From Lutraria lutraria (taxonomy: Eukaryota; Mollusca; Bivalvia; Venerida; Mactridae), in NCBI GenBank assembly GCA_964023205.1, contig OZ026834.1, forward strand, positions 29,550,756-29,614,755: 64,000 nt of DNA, given 5' to 3'. The translations under genes were made by a program, and so were the position numbers. The notes under the pieces were generated by a model. The model saw nothing but the letters and a program-made list of their open reading frames with translations, did no database searches and was not told the DNA's origin. Shown here in pieces: positions 47,101-59,600 of this stretch; the first letter of the stretch is position 1; each line of letters opens with the position of its first letter.

Positions 47101-50100
47101 AATTATTCAGAGGTTCCTTTTGTTAATTTTATCAGGATAATTCATTTCATATTTATAAAGATATACCTTCATTTCAGGTATATAGCAAGTCTTACTTTTC
47201 AAGAGCAAGCTTTGATACAGAGGTTAAGTTATGATGTCACATTACAACAACTTAGAAACATGGCTATATCTCCATGGTCAATAATTGCTGCTGTATTAGT
47301 TCAAAACCTTGAAGGAATTCCACTCCGACAGCTTGTTAAGGAAGTTGATTGGTTAAAACGTCAAGCCTCTAACCTTGGAGCATATATTGATTATCCAGGT
47401 AGCTTATGAAATGAATCATTACAAAATATTTCAGTTTAATTTATTTTTTCTGCTTTTTCTCTAAAATTACATTTTTTTGTCATTTTGGTAAGATTTTCTA
47501 AAGTAAGTTCAAGATATACATTGTGATATTTTAATGAACACTGTTATTTTAGTGAAAACCATGTTAATTCAGTGAATTTCTGTTTCTAGTGAGCAATGTG
47601 TAGTTTCAGTGAATTTAATTTCTGTTTGTCTCATTTCAGTGAGTAAGTACACGAAAGAGGCAAATATGGGGAATATTCATTATGTAAATAGGGGGATTTT
47701 TTTTGGGAAAAACTATGACTTATTTTCTGAAGGGAAGATGCTATCCGATAGGGTCAATATCTGAGTAAAAAAGTACCATGCTATTGTTCTATTTCAGTAA
47801 ATGAAACTGCAGAAGCTATAATTCGACACAATGTTTATACACACAAAAACATTGCTAGGGTAACTGATGACGAGATTGTAGAGCTTGTGTCAGATGATTC
47901 AATGTTGGCCAACCAAAATGGTGATAATCTAATGACACAAGCGGCCCAGGAGCTTATGGTGTGTCTATACAGAAATCAACTGCTCAATGTGTTCATACGA
48001 GTGGCATTAGTTGCAATACCTATAAATTCATGTGTTCAAGATGTGCTGTCACTAGGTATGGGACATATATATATACTAATATATTTATTCATTAGATTCC
48101 TGGGTATTTGTTACTGAATTCATGGCTATGAACAGCTATTACAACAAATGTTACAGAATGCAAGCTTTAGGGATAATTATGTGAAATTGAAATTATGTGA
48201 AATCCCTTTATCAATCTATAAGTCTCTCTTTTAAGGGACTTAAACTTAAGTCTTCATCAAGAAATGAATTTCTAAAAATTTCTAAAATTTGTTCTACATA
48301 TGATTTATGTCTTTTATTGGCATTGAGTGGCCCCAGGGTCCTCCATGGATGAGTGGTTATGGTTTCTGAGTAGTAATCACTAGTCCCTCACCGCTGTGAG
48401 TTTGAATCCAACTGGGGACAAAATTTCACATTGTGAGAACGCTGACCAGCTAGCTTAAGGAAGGTTTGATGGTTCTACCTACCAGTAGGTGTAAACTGGG
48501 TTCTTCTATCAATGATCAAGCTTGAAAAGTCACCAAATGAAGCTAGCTGTTGGTGTAATGTTAAACAGCTGACTTAACATAGTTAGCGCAACTCGTGTCT
48601 ATACTCATCTTTGTTGTTTGGATTTAGGATTATTACACCAAATACATTGTATGTTTATTGATTGTTTTTCAGTGGAATTGAAGTCCCAGTATCAATTACT
48701 GGAAAAATTATTGAATCACGAATTCATCTTTATGCCAGGACAGACTGATCAGGTAAACTTGATAAGCTTTACATTTAACAGATTGATCTGAAACATGTAG
48801 GGCTTTCTTTATATGACCACATATACTAGTACAACATGTAAACTCTGAGATGATCAGTAACCCTACTAAATCTGAATATACTGTAAATTAATTTCATGTG
48901 GTTCAACAATCAGACTAAAGATTATGAAATCTACAGTACTTTGCAACTTCATGGGTGTCATGTTATTAGAATAAAAATGAAGGCATTCCTTTTTAGTGGT
49001 ATTTAATTTTAGTCAGCAGTATGGTTAGTCTCCAAATCTAGGACCCATGATCTCCAACCCTGGTTTGTTTACTTCTTTGGTTCATAATCAAAGGAGTGAA
49101 CCTTTTATAGTCACAATCCTCATATAGTCCTTCCCTTGTTGCTGACGGAGGATGGGAGCCTAGTACTGGATCGATGGTTAGGTGGACTAACCGCCTCATA
49201 TGACTCAGACTGTTGAAAAGGGGTGTAAAACTCAAATAAACAAACCATCCCTTGTTTGTATATATCTATGAACATGCTTGCTTCTTCTTTGGAATAAAAT
49301 AAGTCTAAGTTAAACTAATTTGTAATTACAAATAATTGTAGGATTTTGAGATGGCATTGTCGAGTTTGACTAATACCTGTGGTGTTATTATAGAAGATAA
49401 GTGTGTCATGATCAAGAAGTCAACCAACAAATACACCACATTTTTCAGCCAAATGTTTGAACCCTTTCTACTGGGATACTGGGTTTGTATTTTTGTCATT
49501 TAAGTCATTATTCCAATTTGATAGTCATTTTAATTGTTTTTGTGCATTCTAATGATATTGTACTGTAATAATTGCATTTACGTCTGCTTAATATTATGCT
49601 TACTCTGTATTTTTGCCTCTAACCATCCATTTGTAAGCCCATTAACTATGGCTTAGCAGTAGTTGTCTCCCTTTGAAGTTTTTGTTCTATGTGCCAGTCT
49701 GTCAAAGATAGTGTTGATTCCTGTAAATGAGAACCAATCAGAGAAATTTCTGTACATTTCAATTTTTCCAAATACAGCAGTGATAGACTAACGAATCTCA
49801 TTTTTTTGTTCCAGGTAATGTGCCGGTATTTGTTGTCAATGCAAAGTGGCGCCCATGGAAAACCTTTGGTAAAATTGCCAAAAGCAATAGCCAAGGAAGC
49901 ACAGGTTTTGTCTTCACAACTGATACGTGGTTCTCATATAAAACATAAGGAAGTGTTATCACTAGATATGATGAATAATTCCCTGCATTCATTATATCAT
50001 TTAGGGGCTGTTCATAAAGAAAAAAGGTATGTAAAAAAAGGGTTATTTTGTTTTGTAATGCTACTGTAAAATGAACATATTTCTTTGCTGATAGACCTGC

Positions 50101-51283
50101 AATGATGAATGAAATAAAAAATGCAAGTTAATGCAAAAATTTGCTGTAATTATTTCTCATCTTGTATTGTAAACTATTTCTTTGTACAATACCTTATATA
50201 TATTTTTTTAACTTTCTTGATTGTTGTGTTTTATTACTTACTTAATGGATGAAAGACCATAAGACCTAGTTGTATAAATTATATTGTAATACAGGTATTA
50301 GTAATTTGATCCCTGAATATTAGACCTTTTTAAAATACTGAGGCCTCCGCCGTCTAGTTGTTATGGGCTCTTACATCGGACCAAATTTCACACGTGAGGA
50401 AGCTGCCCAGATAGCTGACAGGTGGTCAGTGGTTCTACCCTGGTGTAAGCCTTGGATCTTCCTCCATGGTTAAAACTGGAAAAGTCATCAGCCAAGTGAC
50501 TTTTGTTCTTAGTGGGACGCAGTCTTTGAATTAATTTTTTGTGACAGGTTGCCCCACTATATACTTTATGAAGGAAACTCTCTAAAACTAGGTTGCCCTC
50601 CAAAAGACTTTAAGAAGGAAAAAAATCCTTCCTGGCAGGGGGCAACCCACTAATTCAAAGACTGGGGACGTTAAACTCTGATAAAAAAAAATATTGAAAC
50701 AGTCTCATAATATTGACAAAATACTTTTAAGTATATATATTTTTTATATTTTTTAGCCCAGCTCACCAAGTTCAATTTAATTTTATCTTAATTCAATGTT
50801 AAATATTTATTTGCAGAGAAGGGAAGACATACATGTATCCAAATTTAGTGATATTATCCAAAGTCACTGAAGATCTTAGTAAGTATAACATGGTATACTT
50901 TGTACTAGGTTTATTGATGAATATATCTGCTGTATAACTATTATGAGTGGCAAACAGTTTTCCTTACCAGGGACTCATTTCACAGACATTTATTAGCTAA
51001 GAGACCAGTTTTTAAACTTAAACAATCTTGCTTATTATGATATATAAAAAAGACATAATTTTTATTGCTTTTTATCTGAGAACAAGTTTTTCAAGAGTAT
51101 TATTATGGATAATCATTTTTATATTTTTTATATCTTGAATCAATTATTGTTTTTATGGTCCTGACATCTAATGATAATGTGTGAACATTTATCATTCCAG
51201 GTAAATTCATTGAAGTTCCTCCCTTGCCACAGACAACAATAAATATGGACACTAAAACTGTGGTAGTCAATGCAAAATTGTGA
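38115..51283 (+). CDS. GNPAT: Dihydroxyacetone-phosphate acyltransferase (GNPAT)
   Basis: This peroxisomal enzyme acylates dihydroxyacetone phosphate, the first step of ether-lipid (plasmalogen) synthesis. Fourteen exons join in frame to 694 residues (human 680): 38115-38151, 40019-40215, 41201-41377, 41745-41874, 42723-42926, 45462-45613, 46437-46567, 47178-47398, 47798-48055, 48673-48752, 49342-49482, 49815-50026, 50817-50878, 51201-51283. Acyltransferase blocks: HRSYLD 153-158 (catalytic His and Asp), GAFYIRR 196-202, VEGTRSR 233-239, VLPVSISYD 268-276. [10 protein letters not shown] follows as in vertebrates. The C-terminus is AKL, a peroxisomal type 1 signal. Exon 1 ([12 protein letters not shown]) is the least certain: it has the right phase but a weaker donor (gtttgt), the same type as in exon 11. 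Introns carry a Tigger element, SINEs and long repeats. Confidence 0.92.
38395..38560 (-). repeat. Dispersed repeat, family R2, second copy
   Basis: Inverted relative of 3090-3312, sharing 'ggtccgataaagaatcttat', 'actgtccggc' and 'tttcggtccgacaaaatttt'. It lies in intron 1 of GNPAT. Confidence 0.5.
42440..42632 (+). repeat. Short relative of the repeat at 35820
   Basis: Shares 'gtaccaaactttaatcttac', 'aaacttcatatgttggttcc', 'tcatgacaacctctatagga' and the 'cacatcttgtt' end with 35820-36648. It lies in GNPAT intron 4, ending about 90 bases before exon 5. Confidence 0.7.
44049..44979. mobile_element. Tigger/pogo-like non-autonomous transposon
   Basis: The termini are CAGTAAAACCTCGATTATCC on the left and its inverse (ggataattcga-like, ending cggggttttactg) on the right, flanked by TA on both sides. 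That is the terminus and target site of Tigger/pogo (Tc1/mariner) elements. Inner end repeats 'attatccgaa' recur. At 931 bases with no long open frame it lacks a transposase. It lies in intron 5 of GNPAT. Confidence 0.85.
45168..45430 (+). repeat. Dispersed repeat immediately upstream of GNPAT exon 6
   Basis: It runs from 'cccctgccatttgaaatggc' through 'gtgtccgtccgttcaaattt' to 'gcgggggcattcgagtctt' and ends near 'acacatatctagttt'. This is a common style of degenerate non-coding repeat in this window. It stops about 30 bases before the exon. Confidence 0.55.
46143..46363 (-). mobile_element. SINE family S1 copy in GNPAT intron 6
   Basis: Antisense copy of the family at 26592-26816: 'ttttacgccccttttcaaca', 'gactctcatcctc', 'tctcacataaagagacatgg' and the tRNA-like end 'cttgaccacggaggcggg'. 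It ends about 70 bases before exon 7. Confidence 0.8.
46595..46775 (+). repeat. Relative of the 'ggtcagtaggtcaaaggtca' repeat
   Basis: Shares 'gaggtcagtaggtcaaaggt', 'caaggtca' and an 'aaacacttcttgttg' end with 35820-36648 and 42440-42632. It lies in GNPAT intron 7. Confidence 0.6.
48330..48575 (+). mobile_element. tRNA-derived SINE, family S2
   Basis: The head has an A-box-like 'gatgagtggtta' and a B-box-like 'gagtttgaatccaac'. The body 'tttcacattgtgagaacgct ... gatggttctaccta ... aaaagtcaccaaa ... gttaaac' matches 50341-50690. It lies in GNPAT intron 9. Confidence 0.7.
49120..49231 (+). mobile_element. SINE family S1, 3' part only
   Basis: Contains 'tgacggaggatgggagccta', 'ggtggactaaccgcctcata' and the tail 'ttgaaaaggggtgtaaaac', matching the 3' half of the S1 elements. 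The tRNA-like head is missing, as in 5'-truncated retroposed copies. It lies in GNPAT intron 10. Confidence 0.75.
50341..50690 (+). mobile_element. SINE family S2 interrupted by a MITE
   Basis: The body from 'aatttcacacgtgaggaagc' to 'aaaagtcatcagcca' matches 48330-48575. It is then broken at 50521-50663 by a foldback element with ends AGTCTTTGAATTAAT and ACTAATTCAAAGACT, after which the SINE tail 'ggggacgttaaactctgat' resumes. 'tgggacgc' and 'ggggacgt' flank the insertion and may be its target-site duplication. It lies in GNPAT intron 12. Confidence 0.7.
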
Positions 51284-51658
51284 TATTATCAATGTTTTAC
51301 TGAAGTTTGTGTTATAACAAATGTAATTATCTCCCTTTATTGGAAAAAATTGTAACATACACAGAAGCTTAAGTAATCTATGTATTTATGTGAGCTTGCA
51401 TAGTTAATTTATTTGTACCTATTACTGGACTCAGTAATCACAATATCGTAAGAGTTACATCTCTTTAATACTTTTACTTAGGTAATTAAATCCCTTTGTT
51501 AATTGTTGTTATTATTATACTAGTATTTTACCACCAAAAAATCAGTCTTCATATAAACTATGTGTGTTGCTTGATCGAAATCTAAAGTCAAGCTTGAAGG
51601 GTACTATCAAGAATCATAGTGCAATTGTTCTTATCAGGTAACTCAATTATTACAGATA

Positions 51659-51675
51659 AATAAAATTCCAATAAA
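51659..51675 (+). terminator. GNPAT polyadenylation signals
   Basis: Two AATAAA hexamers (51659-51664 and 51670-51675) lie about 380 bases after the GNPAT stop codon and just before a MITE. They are good candidates for the transcript end. Confidence 0.5.
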
Positions 51676-51703
51676 AAATTGCTAAATATTGTACAAAACT
51701 ACA

Positions 51704-52087
51704 TTAAAGTCCCATAAGCTTATGAATTTATCGGTCGTAATGGTTTCTGTTTGTACTATAACAGAGGAATCCGGGGTGTTTTCCTCCCGTGCATACTTTA
51801 TGAAAAAAAATGTTTCTGAAAGCACTATCGTATTTTTTTCAATATCATTGAAAAAAATAGTACTTATAGAACAGTTGTGTTTTCCCGCAGTCATATTATG
51901 CACACGGTGTAAAGTGCTGTCACGCGCTCTATATATTTCAAGTTTACAAAAGCAAAATACACAGCGAAATGAGTGTTTTTAGAAGAAAAATAGCTTGTTT
52001 CGTCGTTAATTATTGTCTTTGGATAATATCAGCAATTGTTCGTTTTTTGCGTATATTTTTTATAGCAAAAGGCTAATGGGACTTTAA
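51704..52087. mobile_element. piggyBac-like MITE with TTAA target sites
   Basis: Both ends carry TTAA followed by inverted repeats: TTAAAGTCCCATAAGC on the left and GGCTAATGGGACTTTAA on the right. TTAA duplication is typical of piggyBac transposons. The 384-base interior has no transposase. It lies immediately after the GNPAT polyadenylation signals. Confidence 0.75.
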
Positions 52088-54491
52088 ATTATCTGGATAA
52101 ATATTCATAAACTGTGTTATTTTTTAGGATGTCTTATTCTAATTTGAATGTTTGAGCTGATATTTAATGTTGTAAAATTAAACCATTAAAATAGCATTCA
52201 TTCATTTTTATCGTTTAATCATTTTTATTTATTTTTTGTTAAGATTACTTTATATGATATACAGTGTTCATGACATTACATACCCTTGCCTCGTTGCTTC
52301 TTGATATTAAGTAATTCCTAAACATTGTGCTATGACTACCGAACAGTACCAGTAGCTTCAATTGTGGACAATGACAGCAAGCCTCCACAAAAAGACATTT
52401 GATTATGGTTACGGTATATGAAATAACCAATACTTTGATCCTTATCTCTAGATTTAATGTGTTCAATTTGACCTCAAATTTGCAGTCCTGAAGAGAAATA
52501 TTATACGTACTCCCTGCCAGTTGATTGATTTACCAGCATCATTATTTAAACAACTGATTGGATATCTTGGCAAACAAATGAGTTCATGATGAGACAATAT
52601 TTATTCAGAGAAAAGGGATTTTTAAGAACAAAGAATACACTTTTAATTTGTTAAAAACAAGATCACAAACCTTAGTAATGACGATTATTCATACTCAATT
52701 TTTTTTATTTGATTCGTGATTACCCGAGTACTCGGCTACTTGCCACAGCCCTAGTTCATTGCATAATGAGATATGCTTTAATCCTTTTGAAAAGAATTCA
52801 TGAATTGTTCTTGGAAACTTCATGAAGTATGAATAACTATTTGACAGGGTAGGGGATGCTTGTGAAGGGAGACTATAGCTTAGAAGATGGAATTCATGTT
52901 TGTTTATAGAGATATTGTAAAGCGCAGTGATGGATTTGTCCTTTAAAAGGAAAAACTTGAATTCCCAATTTTTGTTGCATCTTTTTGTGACTAAATGTTT
53001 CTTCATTTTTTACATTGACATAATGATAACAATACTGCTCATGAACCTGAATGTTTTGCTTAACATCTTACAAGGCATTATACCTTTTGTCTAAAGTCTC
53101 GAAATTTTAGTATTTTATTGGTATTTCTTTCTGTGTTAAGCTTGGAAATTAACCAATAGAGGGCTGAATTTTTAGATAAGTTTCCAGGCTATTTTTATAG
53201 CATGAAACTTGTAAGCAAAGTATTATTTGCGGACACTCTTTCAAGATGTCATATCATGTTTAATTAAATATATATGTACCTAAATATCCATATTAATGCA
53301 ATATTATATGTACAGTGTCACAATTCCATTTTATAGACAATATTTGTTTATTTATTTCTCATTTTAAGCCATTTGTTAATCGCTTTTCTATTAGTGCTTA
53401 TATTTTGTACATTTTCATAGTTATCTACATGTATGATAATTCTAATAAATATTGATTATGATTATTAATTGTTCGTTTTGTCATTCATAATTTATGTGTA
53501 GGGCTCTGACCTTTTAAGTAGAATTGGTTTAGGCCTGGTAACCAATTAACTTTATGCCATTGCTCTTGGTGGCTTATTAGTGTCAACCTGTTCCTACGCA
53601 AGTAACTGACAGTTAACCTTTTATACCAATAGTGAAATATTTGCAGCCAAATGAGTTTTGTCTTTCTCAAAGCTGCCATCTTATAAAATGTACAGGAATT
53701 TTACATTTTTTCTTTCTAGTTGATGTAAATATGACCACAAACTCGTCTCTGCCGATTTGGCTTCTAAGTAACCCTACTTTGATTTGTTTCAATTTTGAAA
53801 AAAAATGTACCTCAATGAAGCTAAAAGTATGCCAAGGCAAGGTTACTGAATGTAAATTTGTTCAGAACTTTGTGATTAGTATTTTTTGGTGTTGATAAAA
53901 AGGCCAAAAAATTAAATGCATGTACTTGGTTTCCCCAAAGACCTTTACTAGGTCTTTGGTTTCCCCTGATATCCCAGATCGGAAGACCTTTTTGTCAAAT
54001 ACATATATACATATTTGTTCAGAGATATAGTTAGTACACAAACAATATTGACTAAAACAGCGAGAATGAATGAAGTCAAATTAAATAGCAGGAGTCTTTT
54101 AGTTTATTTTCGGTTAAGGAAAACGTTGACCAAGCTTAGTATTTCTGTTTGGATCTTTTATATTCACCTGATACAATTTTTCAAATAACTCGGGCATTGA
54201 TGACATAAAAATACAATTTGCGCATGAGACTTAGCCTATTTCGTCCTAAGTTTTTTCCAGTAAGCCTTGTTTATAAGCGATATTTAAATTGTCATTACAC
54301 AAAGATTTTGCTTATACGTCTGAACATGCGTGTGTAAAATGTTTACTACACGTGCAGTTTCGTTGACGAATGTATTCCACTTCTACTACAAACACTCCAG
54401 GACTTAATTTTCGCAAATATTTGCGACTTTCTCCTCTCCCAGATTCACATTTTAGTCTAATACTATTCGTTTCATGTGTTTCCAACAATAT

Positions 54492-54640
54492 AATCAAAGT
54501 ACTGAACGTACTCATGGAAACTGAACTTACATAGTCTTGCCTAGTTTAACAATTGCATGACTGATGTAGAAAAATGTAGTACTCTTGTCTGCATAAAAAT
54601 TCATGCATGGCGAGTAAGTGACGACCATGGAAAGCTGAAT
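54492..54640 (-). repeat. Inverted copy of the 19280-19434 repeat
   Basis: Read on the minus strand it gives 'catgcatgaatttttatgca' and 'agttcagtttccatgagtac', then the motif of 19414 with one change. Similarity extends over about 150 bases. Confidence 0.65.
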
Positions 54641-55078
54641 TACCGTTCAGTCTCCAAAAACCATCGAGGATATTGTATGGAAGCTATTTCAGGATACGCT
54701 CAAATTTACGCTTGTGACGCTGTTAATTGAACCATTTATACAACAAGTGGTACTATTTTTCAACGCGGATGTATGAAGCGTCACTTAATTGTAAGTAGAA
54801 AAAATAGTGTATAGCTATAGGAGCTATCGCTACCAAAAACTGTGCATTGTAGAAATTTGTTTTAAATATACATGTTTCTATTTAGCTCACGTATACAGTT
54901 TGTACAACTGTACACTCTTGACCGACACCCACACATTACTGAATTTTTTATATAAAATGTTAGATTGATGATTAATGGGGCATGATAACACAGACAATTT
55001 ATATCTGGTTTGTTTTTCCTGTTATTCAAAAAACTATTCCCAATGCACAGTTTTTATATTCCAATTTTAAATTAATTT

Positions 55079-55164
55079 AACCTCTCTAGAGCAACAACCT
55101 CTCAATAACAAAATGATTTTGCTTCTCCCAAAGGGCGTTACTTTGGAGAGGACGCTCTGTATGT
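55079..55164. mobile_element. MITE family M1, copy 4 (5' part missing)
   Basis: 'aacctctctagagcaacaac', then 'ttgcttctcccaaagggcgt' and 'tttggagaggacgctctgta' match the right half of the element at 56892-57070. Confidence 0.65.
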
Positions 55165-56694
55165 ACATGTATATTTTCATTTTCTCCCTCATTTTGCGCA
55201 GTGAGCACTCAACACGCCATGTTCCAGAGCCGCGGTTTCGACTTAGATAATATTTTCCATATAAACATATCTAGTTTAATAAAACAAGTCAATTTCATTT
55301 TTCTAAATATGTTTCACAATTTGAAAAGCTGAAACATAATAAAATTATATTAGCAATACATGTTGTGTGCATAAGAGTTTATCTTTTCATTACGATTTAA
55401 TTCTTCTTTTAAATGCGTTGTATTTGAACCAATTTATTCACCAAGCCTATTTGAATAATGACAAAGATTTCATTGGCACTTACATAAATAGACTGTTTAC
55501 TCTAGTAAAAATGTTATAATTCAATATAGATGCATTAAGTTCTCTTTAATACCAAACTTAGATGAATACTTCAACAAATCTACGACAAGAGTAAGAACCA
55601 TTGAAATATTAGGAGAAATTTTCAACTTTATTCGATTGACATACTGCATGCACACGTAGAATAATATTTGGTCAAATGTTGGATTTACACTTTGATGAAT
55701 TTTTCACCAAGTCATACGAGGTAAGCATTTATACGGCAATATTATACTTCGTATTTTGTTTATCAATTTCCCACAATGGCGTCCCATTTGAAAGATTTTC
55801 ACGGAGCGTTGGCAGTAATTCGGCAGCAAAAACGTACGACAAAAACAAGAGCATGAAATTCACAAGCATATAATATATATGATGAGACTTACTTATATAG
55901 TAATGTCTAGGGTAACTTTGTCAAACAGTTCGGTTGGGTAGGTAGATATGTCGAAAAAAATGTTTTACTAAACTTAGGGCCTTTTGTGACAGTATGAGGA
56001 GCGATTCCTACCCATATATTTTCGTATTTGGATTTAGGGTCGCTGGCTAAAAATCGGATCACTGCAAACACTAAACTGGTTCCCGTTGACTTGTGTGTAC
56101 AAAGACTGCATCATGGAACGGGAACCAGTTTATGTAAACACGACATTTTTCTTGCCTGAGTGTATGTTTTAAATGTCTGAGTACAGATTTATTCTCCTGG
56201 ACTGTTTCGCGTTCAATCGTAACTGCTCGGGCATTTCCGTCACTGAGAAATACGGATTTTTTTAGGCAAACGCCGAGGAGTTCCAATTTTTTTTTCATTA
56301 TTATAGTCACGTGAGAATGAACGAAAGGACACTATTATAAAATCTTATTTGTTACGTACGTATATGACTTGATCGGAGTGACCGAGGCCATGATCCATGC
56401 AGTAGTTCGCTGGACCATGAACATTTGGGAATAAAATGTCAACTTCTCTTCCCTATTCTGGAGAAGTTGCCGGCAACTTGTGGAATGATTAGAATACAGT
56501 CCCTGTAAACTGGTAAGGTAAAATGGCCGCCGTATGTAACTGAAACTTTGTTTAAAAAACCCAGAGCTCGTTCTTCCATATAGGTTTTCAGGTGTATGGC
56601 ATCAAACCTGTAACTTCAGTTAGCGGAACTATATAATAAAATTATATGTTATTTACCCAATGTTATGTAGAAGTGTTGCTATCTTTCAGTTGTG

Positions 56695-59600
56695 ATGAAT
56701 AAAACCAAACAGAAATTGGTAAAAACAGTATACCCGGTAAAAATAGTAAAACCGGTAAAAATGGTAAAACCGGAAGAAACGGTAAAACAGACAAAAGCTG
56801 GATCTGAAAACAGCAATGTGGAAGTATCAGAACAACTTAATGAAGCACCAGACATTACTGAGCAACCAGAGGTAACTGCTTGTATAATAAGTACAGTACA
56901 AACCCTCCAGAGCTGCCCTCTCTTCAGAAACAACCTCCCTTCAACAACAGCATGATTTTTCAACCGCACAATTAAACTATTAATTTACCCCCTCAAGAGC
57001 AACAACCTCTCAACAACAACATGAGTTTGCTTCTCCCTAAGGGTGTTGCTTTGGAGAGCTGGCACTGTACATTGTTTTAAGAATGAATCCCTTTTCAAGG
57101 TATTAGGATCCCTATTCCCATTTCCCCCTATAAATAGGGTAGACAGCTTTCGGAAATGTTCAAAATTTTTATATGATTCCATAATAGAATTTGATTTACC
57201 GTGAGATTTGAAAAAAAAAACGATGACATTTCTTTGAGTTATCTTCCCTTTTTTGCATTGAAAGCCATGCGAGTAACCTATTTTGCAAAGATTAAAGAAA
57301 AAAGAGTTTCCATTTTAATGAGAACTCTTTGTAAAAAGATGCAATACCGCAGTATTGATAAAGTATTTGATAAAGTTAATGGTCACCGTGCAAGAAGTGT
57401 CTACAGAATTATTTTTTTGCAACATGGGCAACGACTCTTACACAAAAAAATGAAATGTATAGTACAATAAATTACAGTATCCGAGATAAGTATCAAAGAA
57501 ATAATAATTGGGCAATACTATTTTGTAATGTTTACATTTTGCGTAGCACTGGTAGAAAAGAGAAGTATTTGGGATGTTATACCTTAACACGAATATACCA
57601 AATAGTAGAAATAATACCGTAAACTGATATGAGAAATTTAATTTTAAGATTACTTTTGACAATGATTACAGCTTTAAAAACAATGAAAACTTTTGACACT
57701 GATAACATCATGTTATCGTTAGATATTATTTTTGTTTGAAAATTTGCCAAAAAACTTGATTGTATCAAAATGATCTAAAATTAAAATCGCGCCTGATAGT
57801 CCGCGAAAGTGATTTGTTCAGGCAAGAGAGTAGCAAGCGTCTTGAAAATTAACTCCAGTCATCGGCATTACCCCATGATTTACTGAGTAATAAGACTGAA
57901 CGTACAGTGTCTTTTGTGTACAGCACGATATCTCGTGTACTAGCTGACATGCCCTTTGAAACAGATTTATTTGACACTTTGGAACTTGTCTCAGGTAACA
58001 ATTAGTTAATTTAAACACATTACTATATACAAACCGGTTAATCCGATTAAGGTATTGTAGTTAAATGATCGACAATGCTATCGGATCGTGGACTTAATAT
58101 ATGCACGTAAAAATATGCATTTCGTGAAATATTACAGAAGTTAAAAAGTAATCTGTTGAATAAGTGCTGTTCGTTTGTCAGCGATGAAAAAAATTCAAGT
58201 AAGTGTAAAACATTCTAACTTGATTTCACTATTTTCGCTGACAATCTAACGCTTGTCGTGATAACATGTTTAATGTACATGTATTATGATCTTAACACCC
58301 ATGTTTTTTTTCTCAAAATGGGGCGGACAGATTTTGGAAATGTTTATAATTTGTATAGGTTTCCAGGATAGAAAATGATTTACCGTGATATTAAAAAAAA
58401 CAAAGACATTCATTTGAGTTATTTTCGATTTAAATTTGCATCGGAGTATATGGAAGTGATTCATTTTTCAAAGATAAAAGAAACAAAAACGTCAATTTCA
58501 ATGAAAATTCATGGTAAAAAGATGCAATAACACATTATCAATTTAATTTGATAACTAAAAATTCAGGTCAACATTAAATATCAAAATAAATTAATAGTTT
58601 TCTATCAAAGTTTTTTCAACAAGAGCAACAACTCTTACAAAAAAAATATATATATATAAAAAGTCGTAAAATTGATTGAAGTATCCGAGGTAACTATCAA
58701 TGAAATACGGATCGGATGCTTGTGGGGACCTGTTTATCACTTCGGATAAGCCATGGTATTCGGATTAGACGATTCGGATAATCGAGGTTTATTTACATTG
58801 AATTATATAGAGGTAAATTCGGGACCGAAATTTCATTTCGGATGAGACCAGGTTTTCGGATAATCCGAGTTCGGATAATCGAGGTTTTACTGTAGTGGAA
58901 TTTGGGCAATACTAATTCTGTAATGTTAATATTATTGTGTAGCATTGAACAGACATGTCAGAAAAGTAGAATGTTAGGGACGCAATACCTTTAATGCTAT
59001 CAGAAAGTGAAGTCCCGCGTTAGACAGTAATACTTCTCGGAACAATATATATGATATTAATACGCTTAAAATTCTCCAATAAATATGATCGCATTCTATC
59101 TCGGAAAGAATCAATTCCAACTCTTTGTAGCTATGACCCAGGCAGAGATCAAATCAATACACCTGGTCTAAATTCACAATACTGGAAATTTAAAACGATG
59201 TCATACTAATTGAGACCGTTAATTGTTGCATATATACGGCATTGTTTGTGAATAATTTCTGACGTAAATAACTCGCTCCAACGGATGCGTAATTCTCTAA
59301 GGAATATTTAGATCATAAATTCATCTAAGTTGGTTTTGCTATTCGATAAATGTGAATTTTACAGCGAACATTATTTAAGTAATGTTAACATTTATAGTTC
59401 TTATCCGACTATGTTAGGATAATGCGGACATTGTGTTTAATATCAATCTTTACGGATTACTTTTGCCTTGAGACATGAGTGAACAAACGAGTGCTAAGGT
59501 ATCTGATGGAGTATTATTTATAGAAATATTATACAGTCTCAGATCTGTTTTTATTAAAAGATACACATGTTTTATATTAAGTAAATTTTGAAATTTAAAC

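Larger units (their letters stand above)
52088..56689. other. Intergenic DNA after GNPAT
   Basis: No exon is supported. Repeats seen are a TTCATGAA-type piece at 52790-52850, an inverted copy of the 19280-19434 repeat at about 54492-54640, family R3 at 54728-54780, a MITE M1 fragment at 55079-55164, a 15-base inverted pair 'aaactggttcccgtt'/'aacgggaaccagttt' at about 56078-56136, and family R1 at 56227-56283. Confidence 0.5.

Noticed and set aside
57201..57470. 89-residue basic open frame as a gene
   Set aside because: The duplicated block at 58325-58998 does not keep the frame, and no domain or splice context supports it.
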